From Dyella sp. AtDHG13 (GTDB taxonomy: Bacteria; Pseudomonadota; Gammaproteobacteria; Xanthomonadales; Rhodanobacteraceae), in contig NZ_QICJ01000003.1 in NCBI RefSeq assembly GCF_003201105.1, forward strand, positions 372,001 to 436,000: 64,000 nucleotides of DNA. Direction: 5' to 3'. This document shows positions 37,511 to 45,705 of this stretch, piece by piece; position 1 is the first letter of the stretch; every line of letters starts with the position of its first letter. The notes below the pieces were generated by a model. That model made no database searches. It was not told the DNA's origin and saw only the letters and a list, made by a program, of their open reading frames with translations. Position numbers and translations under genes: made by a program.

Positions 37511-38434
37511 TCAGGCTTCGAGCAGCTCGCCCACGTGCGCGGCCACGCTGGTGGACAGGGCGAGCAGGTTGTAGCCGCCTTCCAGCGTGGACACCATGCG
37601 GCCCTGCGCATGCGCGCGGGCCACGTCGACCAGCCGCTGGGTGATCCAGGCGTAGTCCTCGCTGCCCAGGCGCAGGTCGGCCAGCGGGTCGTTGCGATGC
37701 GCGTCGAAACCCGCCGAAACCAGCAGCAGCTGTGGCTTGAACGCGTGCAGCTTCGGAATCAGTACGCCTTCCCACAGTTCGCGAAACTCGTAGGAACCGT
37801 CGCCCGGTGACAGCGGCGCGTTGACGATATTGCCCACGCCGTGTTCGTCCGCGCTGCCGGTTTCCGGGTACAGCGGCATCTGGTGGCTCGAGATGAACAG
37901 CACGCGCGGTTCGCGCGCGAAGATGTCCTGCGTGCCGTTGCCGTGATGGACGTCGAAATCGGCGATGGCCACGCGCTTGAGTCCATGTTCGGCCAGCGCA
38001 TGCGCCGCGCCCACGGCCACGTTGTTGAACAGGCAGAAGCCCATGGCGCGGTCGGGCGTGGCGTGGTGTCCCGGCGGGCGCACCGCGCAGAACGCCTTGC
38101 CGCCTTGCGCGCCCAGCACGGCGTCCACGGCGGCGACCACCGCGCCGGCGGCATACAGCGCCGCCTCCGCCGAGCCCCGCGACATCAGCGTGTCTTCGTC
38201 GAGGCGGACGGTGCCCTCGTCGGGCGCGATGGCGAGGATGCGGTCCACGTGCTCCGCGCTGTGCACGCGCAACAGCTGCTCGCGCGTGACGCGCGGCGCT
38301 TCCACGCGGTCGAGTGCGGCGAAGCGGTCGCTGTCCAGCGCTTGCAGCACGGCGCGAAGACGCGCGGGAGACTCGGGCTGGGCCGGGCCGGGATCATGCT
38401 GCAGGCAGCTGGCGTGGGTGTAGAGCCGCAGCAT
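37511..38434 (-). CDS. Histone deacetylase-family (arginase-fold) amidohydrolase
   Basis: Bacterial class II HDAC-like proteins deacetylate small acetyl-amines, polyamines or protein lysines; the substrate here is not known. The 307-aa product has the N-terminal HPESPARLRAVL-type region (here PAQPESPARLRAVLQAL), VRPPGHHATPDRAMGFCLFN (about 118-137), the metal-binding DFDVHHGNGTQDIF (about 156-169), SSHQMPLYPGTG-like SSHQMPLYPETG and LLVSAGFDAHRNDPL (about 237-251). The zinc ligands Asp/His and the active-site His pair are present, so it should be active. It lies 6 bp after the adenosyltransferase gene. Confidence 0.88.
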   Translation of the reverse strand: MLRLYTHASCLQHDPGPAQPESPARLRAVLQALDSDRFAALDRVEAPRVTREQLLRVHSAEHVDRILAIAPDEGTVRLDEDTLMSRGSAEAALYAAGAVVAAVDAVLGAQGGKAFCAVRPPGHHATPDRAMGFCLFNNVAVGAAHALAEHGLKRVAIADFDVHHGNGTQDIFAREPRVLFISSHQMPLYPETGSADEHGVGNIVNAPLSPGDGSYEFRELWEGVLIPKLHAFKPQLLLVSAGFDAHRNDPLADLRLGSEDYAWITQRLVDVARAHAQGRMVSTLEGGYNLLALSTSVAAHVGELLEA

Positions 38435-38440
38435 GGATGC

Positions 38441-39007
38441 TTACGCCTGCGGCTTTCGGCGGCGCTCGTGATTCCAGAGCACTTCGCCATGGCCGCTGGC
38501 GCGGGCCAGGACGCGGGAAACGACGAACAGCAGATCCGACAGGCGATTGAGGTAACGCTGTGCCTGCGGGCGCACCTCCTCCACGCGACCCAGCGCGATC
38601 ACCTCGCGCTCGGCGCGGCGGCATACGGTGCGCGCCAGATGGCAACAGGACGCGGCCATGCCGCCACCGGGCAGGATGAAATCCTTCAGCGGCGGCAGCG
38701 GATCGTTGAATGCGTCGAGCACCTGTTCCAGGCGTTCGATGTCCTCGTCATGGACCATCGCCATGCCGGGAATGCACAGCTCGCCGCCCAGGTCGAACAG
38801 GTCGTGCTGCACTTGGGTCAGCGCCTCGCGCACGTCGTCGCCGACGCCATCGGAGGCGAGCACCATGCCGATGGTGCTGTTGAGTTCGTCCACGGTGCCG
38901 TACGCGCCGACGCGCGGCGAATCCTTGGCGACGCGCGAGCCATCGCCCAGCCCCGTACTGCCGTCGTCGCCCGTGCGGGTGTAGATCTTCGAGAGCCGGT
39001 TACCCAT
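38441..39007 (-). CDS. PduO-type cob(I)alamin adenosyltransferase
   Basis: This enzyme transfers the adenosyl group from ATP to cob(I)alamin, making coenzyme B12. From ATG 39007 it is 188 aa. The N-terminal ATP-binding KIYTRTGDDGSTGLGDGSRV (about 7-26) is followed by VGAYGTVDELNSTIG (about 33-47), FILPGGGMAASCCHLARTVC (about 112-131) with RRAER, and LNRLSDLLFVVSRVLA. All are standard for the family. It sits in a three-gene minus-strand unit with a membrane protein upstream and the deacetylase-like gene downstream. No cobalamin riboswitch was recognised nearby. Confidence 0.93.
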   Translation of the reverse strand: MGNRLSKIYTRTGDDGSTGLGDGSRVAKDSPRVGAYGTVDELNSTIGMVLASDGVGDDVREALTQVQHDLFDLGGELCIPGMAMVHDEDIERLEQVLDAFNDPLPPLKDFILPGGGMAASCCHLARTVCRRAEREVIALGRVEEVRPQAQRYLNRLSDLLFVVSRVLARASGHGEVLWNHERRRKPQA

Positions 39008-39012
39008 CGTGG

Positions 39013-39618
39013 TCAGTGCGACAGCTTGGACGTGCCGGCGTGGCCGAGCAGGTGCGACAGCTGCACCACCAGACCGTGCATCACCAGGCCCAGCGCCACG
39101 TAGAGCGCCGTGGTCTCCAGGAAGAAGCCATACCAGTCGGCCATGTTGGAGAACCATGCGGCGAAGCTGCGCGGCTGCGGCACCGTGCTGCTCAGCCAGT
39201 AGTAGCTGCCGTTGGAAATCACATAGCAGGCCAGCCAGCTCACCAGCACGGCGCTCACGGCCAGGGCGAGGCTGCGGGCATTGAAGCCGGGCTTGCGGGC
39301 AGCCAACCAGCTGCCGCCCAGCCACAGGCTGAAGTACGACGGGACCAGGAACCAATAGCCCACCGAGACGCAGTAGTGATCCCAGAAATTGATGCCCTGG
39401 TTGCTGATGACCAGGTAGTCGAGCAGCACGGCCTCGGCCATCAGCAGCGGGAACGCCCAGCGCACCGAGCCGCGCAGCCAGAAGCCCGCCAGGAAGAAGA
39501 TGCCCCACGACGCATCCCAGATGTCGTGATGGAACAGCGAAAGATGAATGCGGGTGGCGGCCATCACCGCGGCCAGGGCCAGAAAAATGCCGAGGCGCTG
39601 GGTCTGCGTCTTAGCCAT
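39013..39618 (-). CDS. Integral membrane protein of unknown function
   Basis: I do not recognise the family. The 201-aa product, from ATG 39618 with GGAG 6 nt upstream, has about five or six hydrophobic segments (approximately residues 9-27, 33-48, 52-66, 82-100, 116-135, 160-185). Aromatic and His residues are frequent in the loops (LFHHDIWDASWG, GYWFLVPSYF). A TTG at 39630 is a longer alternative start. It lies 5 bp before the cobalamin adenosyltransferase gene, so they are co-transcribed; a role in cobalt or cobalamin handling is only a guess from this position. Confidence 0.8.
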   Translation of the reverse strand: MAKTQTQRLGIFLALAAVMAATRIHLSLFHHDIWDASWGIFFLAGFWLRGSVRWAFPLLMAEAVLLDYLVISNQGINFWDHYCVSVGYWFLVPSYFSLWLGGSWLAARKPGFNARSLALAVSAVLVSWLACYVISNGSYYWLSSTVPQPRSFAAWFSNMADWYGFFLETTALYVALGLVMHGLVVQLSHLLGHAGTSKLSH

Positions 39619-39740
39619 GAGCTGCTCCAAAGAAAGGTCGCGTCGAAATCAATGCCTGAGTCTAGCGCAACTGGGCCTGCGCCTGAGTGGCGGCCAAGCG
39701 GAGACCGTGGACAGACGCTTAGCGCGTATCATTCGACGCC

Positions 39741-40970
39741 ATGACGAACTCATCCTCTCAGGCCGGCGGCCGGCAGCCGGTGCTCATCGTTGGCGGCGGG
39801 CTGGTCGGCGCCAGTCTGGCCATTGCCCTGGACGCCGCAGGCATCGATGCCGTGATGGTCGAGGCCGCCGCGCCGCGGGTGGGCGAACAGCCCAGCTACG
39901 ACGAGCGCAACCTGGCGCTGGCCCGTGCCACCGTGAACGGCCTGACCGCCATTGGCGTGTGGAAACACGCGCAGGCGCAGGCCACGCCGATTCGCCACAT
40001 CCACGTCACGCGGGCCGGCGAGTTCGGCAGCGTGCGGATGGATGCCGCGCGTCACGGCGTCGACGCGATGGGCTGGACGCTGCCGGCGCGCGAACTGGGC
40101 GCGGCCCTGCTGCGCCAGCTCGACGAATGCACGCGCCTGCGCCGCCTGGCGCCCGCGCGCGTGGAGTCGCTGGAGCCGCTGGCCGACGGCTGGCGCGCGC
40201 GCATCCACACCAGCGAAGGCCCGGTGGATATCGACACGCCCTTGCTGGTCGGCGCCGACGGCACGGCGTCCTTCGTGCGCGACCGCCTGGGCATCGAGGC
40301 CGAGCGGCACGACTATCGCCAGACCCTGTTCGTCTGCACGGTCACGCCGGAGCGCGACCACGCGCAGCGCGCGTACGAGCGTTTCGCGGACAACGGCCCC
40401 ATCGCCTTGCTTCCGCTCGCCAATCGCCGTTGCGGACTGGTGCTCACCGTGCCGCAGCACGAGGCCCGCGCGGTGGAGGCGATGGACGACGAGGCTTTCA
40501 TCGCGCTGGCGCAGGAGCGCTTCGGCTGGCGCCTGGGGCGCTTGAGCCGACCGGGCAAGCGGCATCCGTATGCGATCCAGCGCGTGGCCGCACGCGCGCT
40601 GGTCTCGCGTCGCGCCGTGCTGGTGGGCAATGCGGCGCAGACGGTGCATCCCATCGGCGCGCAGGGTTTCAACCTCGGTCTGCGCGATGCGCTGACGCTG
40701 GCCGAATTGCTCGCCGGCGCAACCGATCCCGGTGCGGATGAGCTGCTGGCGCACTACGCCGCGCGTCGCGCGCCCGATCGCGAAGGCACCATGGCGATGA
40801 GCCACGGACTGGTTCAGCTCGCCTGCCTGCCGCAGCCGATGCTGGGGCCGCTGCGTTCGGTGGCCATGCTGGCGTTCGATCGGGTGCCGCCGCTGCAGCG
40901 CCTGATGGCGCGTCGAGGCATGGGTTTCCGCGGCGAGCCGCCTCGGGCCGTGCTGGAGCGCCTGCCATGA
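39741..40970 (+). CDS. ubiH: FAD-dependent ubiquinone-biosynthesis hydroxylase (UbiH-like)
   Basis: This is an aromatic-ring hydroxylase of the ubiquinone pathway. The 409-aa product has the FAD-binding VLIVGGGLVGASLAIALD motif (about 14-31), the family DERNLALARATVNGL segment (about 54-68), the second FAD motif LLVGADGTASFVRDRLG (about 167-183) and the C-terminal VLVGNAAQTVHPIGAQGFNL (about 293-312). In E. coli ubiH and ubiI are adjacent in this order, which supports the assignment, but UbiF or UbiI specificity cannot be excluded. The stop overlaps the next gene by 4 bp. Confidence 0.85.
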   Translation: MTNSSSQAGGRQPVLIVGGGLVGASLAIALDAAGIDAVMVEAAAPRVGEQPSYDERNLALARATVNGLTAIGVWKHAQAQATPIRHIHVTRAGEFGSVRMDAARHGVDAMGWTLPARELGAALLRQLDECTRLRRLAPARVESLEPLADGWRARIHTSEGPVDIDTPLLVGADGTASFVRDRLGIEAERHDYRQTLFVCTVTPERDHAQRAYERFADNGPIALLPLANRRCGLVLTVPQHEARAVEAMDDEAFIALAQERFGWRLGRLSRPGKRHPYAIQRVAARALVSRRAVLVGNAAQTVHPIGAQGFNLGLRDALTLAELLAGATDPGADELLAHYAARRAPDREGTMAMSHGLVQLACLPQPMLGPLRSVAMLAFDRVPPLQRLMARRGMGFRGEPPRAVLERLP

Positions 40971-42187
40971 ATACGGTGGTGAATTCCCGTCTTGAATCGT
41001 CCCGTCGCCGCGGTCCCGCGCTCGATGTCGCGGTGGTCGGTGGCGGCATGGTGGGTGCGGCGGCCGCGCTGGCGTTGGCACGCGCGGGCATCAGCACCGC
41101 GCTGGTCGAGGCGCGTGCGCCGGCGCCGTGGTCCGTGCATGACGACGTGGACCTTCGCGTCGTCGGCCTGGCGCCTTCCTCCGTGGCCCTGCTGGACGAG
41201 CTGGGCGTCTGGACGTCCATCCGCACGTCGCGTGCCAGCCCTTACGCGCACATGCATGTATGGGATGCTGCCAGTGGCGCGTCCATCCATTTCGATGCCG
41301 CCGACGAAGGCCGCGACCTGCTGGGCTACATCGTCGAGAACAACCTCGTGCAGTGGCAGCTGTGGCAGGCGCTCGATGCCGCCGGCGTGCGCCGCTTATG
41401 CCCCGCACAGGTCAGTGCCTACGAAGTGCTTGAGGACCGGGTGCAGCTGTCCTTGAGCGGTGACGCCGAAGCGGTGTCCGCGCGTCTGCTGGTCGCGGCC
41501 GACGGCGCAGCTTCGCCCCTGCGCGCGATGGCCGGCATCGCCACCGAGGGGCGTGATTACGCGCAGCGCGGCGTGGTGGCGCACGTGCGCACCGAGCGTC
41601 CGCATGACGGCACCGCATGGCAGCGTTTTATCGACACCGGTCCGCTCGCCTTGCTCCCGCTCGCCGATGGCCGCAGTTCCATCGTGTGGTCGCTGCCGGA
41701 AGACGAGGCGCAGCGCGTACTCGCGCTGGATGATGAGGCGTTTTTCCAGGCGTTGGGCGTCGCCAGCGATTTCCGCCTGGGACGCATCGTCGGCGCCACC
41801 GCGCGAGCGGCTTTCCCGCTACGCCTGCAGTTGGCCGAAACCTACCAGGCCGAGCGCTTCGTGCTGCTCGGTGACGCCGCGCACGCCGTGCATCCGCTGG
41901 CCGGGCAGGGCGTGAACCTGGGCTTGCGCGACGTGGCCGAACTGCGCGCCACGCTGGTGGCCGCGCGCGACGCGGGCAGCGATATCGCGGCGCCCCATGT
42001 GCTCCGCCGCTACACGCGCCGACGCCGCAGTGCCGACACGCTCGATGCGCTGGGCTTCGACGCGCTGGCGCGCATCTACGGCTGGCAGGCGCCGCCGCTG
42101 GTGGCGGCGCGCGGGCTGGGCGTGCGCCTGATCGACAAGCTGTCACCCATCAAACGCAGACTCGCGGAACACGCCGCCGGCCTGTAA
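40967..42187 (+). CDS. FAD-dependent ubiquinone-biosynthesis hydroxylase (UbiI/UbiF-like)
   Basis: This is the second member of the UbiH/UbiF/VisC family in tandem. The 406-aa product has VAVVGGGMVGAAAALALARA (about 21-40), DLRVVGLAPSSVALL (about 61-75), the DG motif LLVAADGAASPLRAMAG (about 174-190) and FVLLGDAAHAVHPLAGQGVN (about 298-317). It probably hydroxylates a different ring position from its neighbour; C5 (UbiI) or C6 (UbiF) activity cannot be told from sequence alone. It is translationally coupled to the upstream gene. Confidence 0.85.
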   Translation: MNTVVNSRLESSRRRGPALDVAVVGGGMVGAAAALALARAGISTALVEARAPAPWSVHDDVDLRVVGLAPSSVALLDELGVWTSIRTSRASPYAHMHVWDAASGASIHFDAADEGRDLLGYIVENNLVQWQLWQALDAAGVRRLCPAQVSAYEVLEDRVQLSLSGDAEAVSARLLVAADGAASPLRAMAGIATEGRDYAQRGVVAHVRTERPHDGTAWQRFIDTGPLALLPLADGRSSIVWSLPEDEAQRVLALDDEAFFQALGVASDFRLGRIVGATARAAFPLRLQLAETYQAERFVLLGDAAHAVHPLAGQGVNLGLRDVAELRATLVAARDAGSDIAAPHVLRRYTRRRRSADTLDALGFDALARIYGWQAPPLVAARGLGVRLIDKLSPIKRRLAEHAAGL

Positions 42188-42221
42188 CCGGTTTTACGCA
42201 CCGCAACGAGGAGAGCACGTC

Positions 42222-43010
42222 ATGCGCATCGCCCGCCTTTGCAGTTTTCTGTTGTTCGCAGGATTCGCCGTCACCGCGCAGGCGAAGATGGTGGAAAAGC
42301 CCATCGAATGGACGCAGAACGGCACCACCTTCCACAGCGTGCTGATCTACGACGATGCCGTGGCCACCAAGCGACCTGGCCTGGTGATGGTGCCCAACTG
42401 GTACGGCGTGAACGAGCTCGCGATCAAGAAGGCGGAGATGATCGCGGGCAAGGACTACGTGATCCTGCTCACCGACATGTATGGCGCCAAGATCCGACCG
42501 ACCAACGATGACGAGGCGAAGGCCGCGATCAAGCCGCTCTATGGCGATCGCGTGCTGATGCGCAAGCGCGCCAACATGGCGCTGGACCAGCTGAAGGCGC
42601 AGGCCAAGACGGCGCCGATCGATCTTGGCAAGCTGGCGGCCATCGGCTTCTGCTTCGGCGGCACGGCCGTGCTGGACCTGGCGCGCAGCGGCGCCGACGT
42701 GGCGGCCGTGGTGTCATTCCACGGCGGGCTGCAGACCGACGACCCGGCGCTGGCCAAGAACATCAAGGCGCGCGTGCTGGTGATGAACGGCGCCGACGAC
42801 AAGGGCACCATGCCCGACGCCGACAAGTTCATGGACGAAATGCGCGCCACCAAGGCCGACTGGCAGTTCGTGGTGCTGGGCAACGCCGTGCATTGCTTCA
42901 CTGAGACGGACCAGCACAGCGCCGGTTGTGCCTACGACGAGCGTGCGGCCAAGCGCAGCTATCGGATGATGCAGGATTGGCTGCATAGGGCGTTTAGCGG
43001 TACGCCGTAG
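42222..43010 (+). CDS. Exported dienelactone hydrolase-family protein
   Basis: This is an alpha/beta hydrolase of the dienelactone hydrolase family with a signal peptide (1-20, ending VTAQA), so it acts in the periplasm. The 262-aa product carries the Cys nucleophile in IGFCFGGTAVLD (about 139-150), an Asp in MNGADDKG (about 188-195) and a His in GNAVHCFTE (about 221-229), giving the Cys-Asp-His triad of the family. An AACGAGGAGAG ribosome site precedes ATG 42222. The real substrate is unknown; the family includes carboxymethylenebutenolidase but most exported members are uncharacterised. Confidence 0.88.
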   Translation: MRIARLCSFLLFAGFAVTAQAKMVEKPIEWTQNGTTFHSVLIYDDAVATKRPGLVMVPNWYGVNELAIKKAEMIAGKDYVILLTDMYGAKIRPTNDDEAKAAIKPLYGDRVLMRKRANMALDQLKAQAKTAPIDLGKLAAIGFCFGGTAVLDLARSGADVAAVVSFHGGLQTDDPALAKNIKARVLVMNGADDKGTMPDADKFMDEMRATKADWQFVVLGNAVHCFTETDQHSAGCAYDERAAKRSYRMMQDWLHRAFSGTP

Positions 43011-43101
43011 TTCGGTATGAGGCGGGGCGCGTACTTTGCGCGGCCCCGTCACGCTAACGGACTTGGAGCGTTTTCAAGTCGCGCAAATCACCCACTGCTC
43101 C

Positions 43102-43202
43102 CTCACCGTCATCCCCGCGAAAGCGGGGATCCAGTGCCTTTAAGCATCGCGTAAAAAGGCCCAAAGTCGCTGGATCCCCGCTTTCGCGGGGATGACCGTG
43201 AG
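43102..43202. repeat. REP-like inverted pair between convergent genes
   Basis: A 33-bp left arm (43102-43134) and a 33-bp right arm (43170-43202) are perfect reverse complements. Each contains its own hairpin (ATCCCCGC-GAAA-GCGGGGAT on the left). The unit sits between the 3' ends of the hydrolase gene and ispB, where it could act as a bidirectional terminator. Relatives are at 29783-29964 and 50976-51095. Confidence 0.85.
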
Positions 43203-43238
43203 GAGATTGTGGATTTTCGCGAAACCCCGTACCGGCGC

Positions 43239-44240
43239 TCAAAAACTCCGCTGCACCGAATAATCCGCCAGCGTCGCCATGGCATCGCGCCAGGGCGAAC
43301 TGGGCAGTACGCGCAGCGCATCGCGCGCGGCGTCGGCGTGCATCACGGCGCGTTCGTGGGTGCGCTCCAGGGCGCCGGAATCGCGGATGGCGGCGATGAT
43401 GCGGTCCAGCGAATCCAGGCCGCCGTGCTCGATGGCGTGGCGCAGCGATTGCTTCTGCTCGGCATCGGCGCGCTGCAGCGCGTAGATCAGCGGCAAGGTG
43501 GGCTTGCCTTCGGCGAGGTCGTCGCCGATGTTCTTGCCCAGCGTGCCCGCGTCCGAGGTGTAATCGAGCAGGTCGTCGGCGATCTGGAACGCGTAGCCCA
43601 GCTGCATGCCGTAGTGGCGCAGGGCCGCGCACTGTTCCGCCGGCAGGCCGCCCAGCAGGCCGCCCAGTTGCGTGGCGGCGGCGAACAGCACGGCGGTCTT
43701 GCGCTCGATCACGTTGAGGTAGGCGGCCTCGTCGACGTCGGCGTTGCCGATGTTGAGCAGCTGCAGCACCTCGCCCTCGGCGATGGTGTTGGTGGTGTCG
43801 GCCAGGATGCGCATGATGCGCATGTCATCCAGCTCGACCATCATCTGGAACGAACGCGAGTAGAGAAAGTCGCCCACCAGCACGCTGGCTGCGTTGCCCC
43901 ACAGGGCGTTGGCGGTCTTGCGGCCGCGGCGCAGGTCCGACTCGTCCACCACGTCGTCGTGCAGCAGGGTGGAGGTGTGGATGAACTCGATCACGGCCGC
44001 CAGCTTGATGTGATGCTCGCCGCGGTAACCCGCCGCGTTGGCGGCCAGCACGTGCAGCATCGGACGCAGCCGCTTGCCGCCACCGGCGATGATGTGGTCG
44101 GCGATCTGGTTGATCAGCACCACGTCGGACGACAGGCGTTGGCGGATCAGGGAGTCGACCCGGTGCATGTCTGCGGCGGCGAGCCCTCGGACGGCGGCAA
44201 AGTCGGCAGAGCGGCGGGTGTCGGCTTGGGTCGTGGTCAT
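43239..44240 (-). CDS. ispB: Octaprenyl diphosphate synthase (trans-isoprenyl diphosphate synthase)
   Basis: IspB makes the polyprenyl side chain of ubiquinone. From ATG 44240 the product is 333 aa. It has GGGKRLRPMLHVL (about 50-62), the first Asp-rich motif LLHDDVVDESDLRRG (about 88-102), the GDFLYSRSFQ segment and the second Asp-rich motif FQIADDLLDYTSD (about 213-225) with GKNIGDDLAEGKPTLPLI. Chain length (C40 or another) cannot be read from sequence. A longer open frame upstream to 44306 is less likely. Confidence 0.94.
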   Translation of the reverse strand: MTTTQADTRRSADFAAVRGLAAADMHRVDSLIRQRLSSDVVLINQIADHIIAGGGKRLRPMLHVLAANAAGYRGEHHIKLAAVIEFIHTSTLLHDDVVDESDLRRGRKTANALWGNAASVLVGDFLYSRSFQMMVELDDMRIMRILADTTNTIAEGEVLQLLNIGNADVDEAAYLNVIERKTAVLFAAATQLGGLLGGLPAEQCAALRHYGMQLGYAFQIADDLLDYTSDAGTLGKNIGDDLAEGKPTLPLIYALQRADAEQKQSLRHAIEHGGLDSLDRIIAAIRDSGALERTHERAVMHADAARDALRVLPSSPWRDAMATLADYSVQRSF

Positions 44241-44337
44241 GAGGCGGTCGTAGCGTCGTATCGGGGGATTATAGAGAGAGTTGGGTGGCAGAAACCGCCG
44301 CGACACGGCACCACGGTTGGTTTTTTGGACCGAAACG

Positions 44338-44343
44338 TATAAT
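44338..44343 (+). promoter_or_regulatory. Perfect -10 box (TATAAT) upstream of the MFS gene
   Basis: A consensus TATAAT lies 35 bases before the GTG at 44378. Transcription from here would start near 44350, after any start codon at 44285, and so supports the later start. The -35 is weak (TTGGTT, 44317-44322). Confidence 0.5.
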
Positions 44344-44377
44344 CGCGGGCTGGTGCGACCCTTTTAAGAAGCCCCCG

Positions 44378-45598
44378 GTGAGCCAACTCTCCCCACTCGA
44401 GCGGCGCAGTGCGTTGACCCTGGCCTGCGTAATCAGCCTGCGCCTGTTCGGCCTGTTCCTGATCATGCCGGTGTTTTCGCTGTACGCGCAGCGCCTGCCG
44501 GACGCGACGCCCTGGCTGATCGGCCTCGCGCTGGGCGTCTATGGACTGGGCCAGGTACTGCTGCAGATTCCGCTGGGGCTCTTGTCCGACCGCATCGGCC
44601 GCAAGCCGGCGATTACCCTGGGGTTGCTGGTGTTCGCGGCGGGCGGGCTGGTGGCGGCGATGTCGCACACGCTGCTGGGCATCGTGATCGGCCGCGCCCT
44701 GCAGGGCATGGGAGCCGTGGCCGGGGCTGGCACGGCGCTGGCCGCGGACCTGACCCGGCCGGAGAACCGCAGCAAGGTCATGGGCATCATTGGCGTCTCC
44801 ATCGGCGTGGCGTTCCTGCTGGCGCTGATCCTCGGGCCGCCGCTGGAAGCCCTGAACGGCCTGCCGGGCCTGTTTGCCGCCACGTCCGTGCTTGCGCTGG
44901 GCGCGCTGGTGCTGCTGTGGCTGATCGTGCCCACGCCGGAGCGGCCTTCCGCGCCGGCTTCCGCCTCGTTCGGCGGCGTGCTGTCGATGCTGCGTGACGC
45001 GCGCCTGCTGGTGCTCAACGGCTCGGTGTTCTTCCTGCACCTGCTGCTCACGGCCAGCTTCGTGGGCCTGCCGCTGCTGCTGGCCGATCGCCTTCAACTG
45101 CCGGTCAATCGCCATTGGGAGCTTTATCTCCCGGTGATGGTGATCGCCGCCTTCGTCATGGGCGCCTGCCTGCATCGCATGCGCGAGCTGGCGCAAAGCC
45201 TGCGGCTGGTGGCCGTATGCGTGGTGGCGACGGGGCTGGGCCTGCTCGGGTTTGCGCTATCCGGCACGCATGTGGCTGTGCTGGGGCTGGCGGCCGCAGT
45301 GTTCTTCTCGGCCTTCAACCTGCTGGAGGCGGCCTTGCCCGGCCTGGTGTCGCAGCTGGCGCCGGGTCCATTGCGCGGCGCGGCGATGGGGGCCTATTCC
45401 ACCAGCCAGTTCCTGGGCGCCTTCGTGGGCGGCGCCATCGGTGGCGTGGCGCTGGGGCGCATGGGGCCGGAGGGCGTGTTCTTCTGCGCCGCGGCCCTGA
45501 CCTTGCTGTGGCTGCCGCTGGTGCTGGCGGGCGCGCGCTGGATCGCCGGCGCCACGCCGCTGCCGGGTACGCCCGCCGAGGCGTCGAGCGGCGCCTGA
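44378..45598 (+). CDS. MFS transporter (YajR-like drug or metabolite exporter)
   Basis: This is a 12-helix major facilitator permease of the inner membrane. From GTG 44378 the protein is 406 aa and begins SQLSPLERRSALTLA. Helix 1 contains LRLFGLFLIMPVFSLYAQ, as in YajR-like transporters, and the MFS motif A is GLLSDRIGRKPAI (about 69-81). A second motif GRALQGMGAVAGAGTALAAD lies in helix 4 (about 105-124). The C-terminal ferredoxin-like domain of E. coli YajR is absent. The substrate is unknown. A start at 44285 is in frame but lies upstream of the likely TATAAT promoter. Confidence 0.87.
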   Translation: MSQLSPLERRSALTLACVISLRLFGLFLIMPVFSLYAQRLPDATPWLIGLALGVYGLGQVLLQIPLGLLSDRIGRKPAITLGLLVFAAGGLVAAMSHTLLGIVIGRALQGMGAVAGAGTALAADLTRPENRSKVMGIIGVSIGVAFLLALILGPPLEALNGLPGLFAATSVLALGALVLLWLIVPTPERPSAPASASFGGVLSMLRDARLLVLNGSVFFLHLLLTASFVGLPLLLADRLQLPVNRHWELYLPVMVIAAFVMGACLHRMRELAQSLRLVAVCVVATGLGLLGFALSGTHVAVLGLAAAVFFSAFNLLEAALPGLVSQLAPGPLRGAAMGAYSTSQFLGAFVGGAIGGVALGRMGPEGVFFCAAALTLLWLPLVLAGARWIAGATPLPGTPAEASSGA

Positions 45599-45705
45599 TC
45601 CGCGCAAAGAGGGCCCGAAAACGCATTGCGTTTGTGCCCCGCAGCCCCAATGATCGTGGCGCTGGGCGGCCTGTTGCCGCCGGATCGGCGGCGAGGTTGG
45701 CGGCC

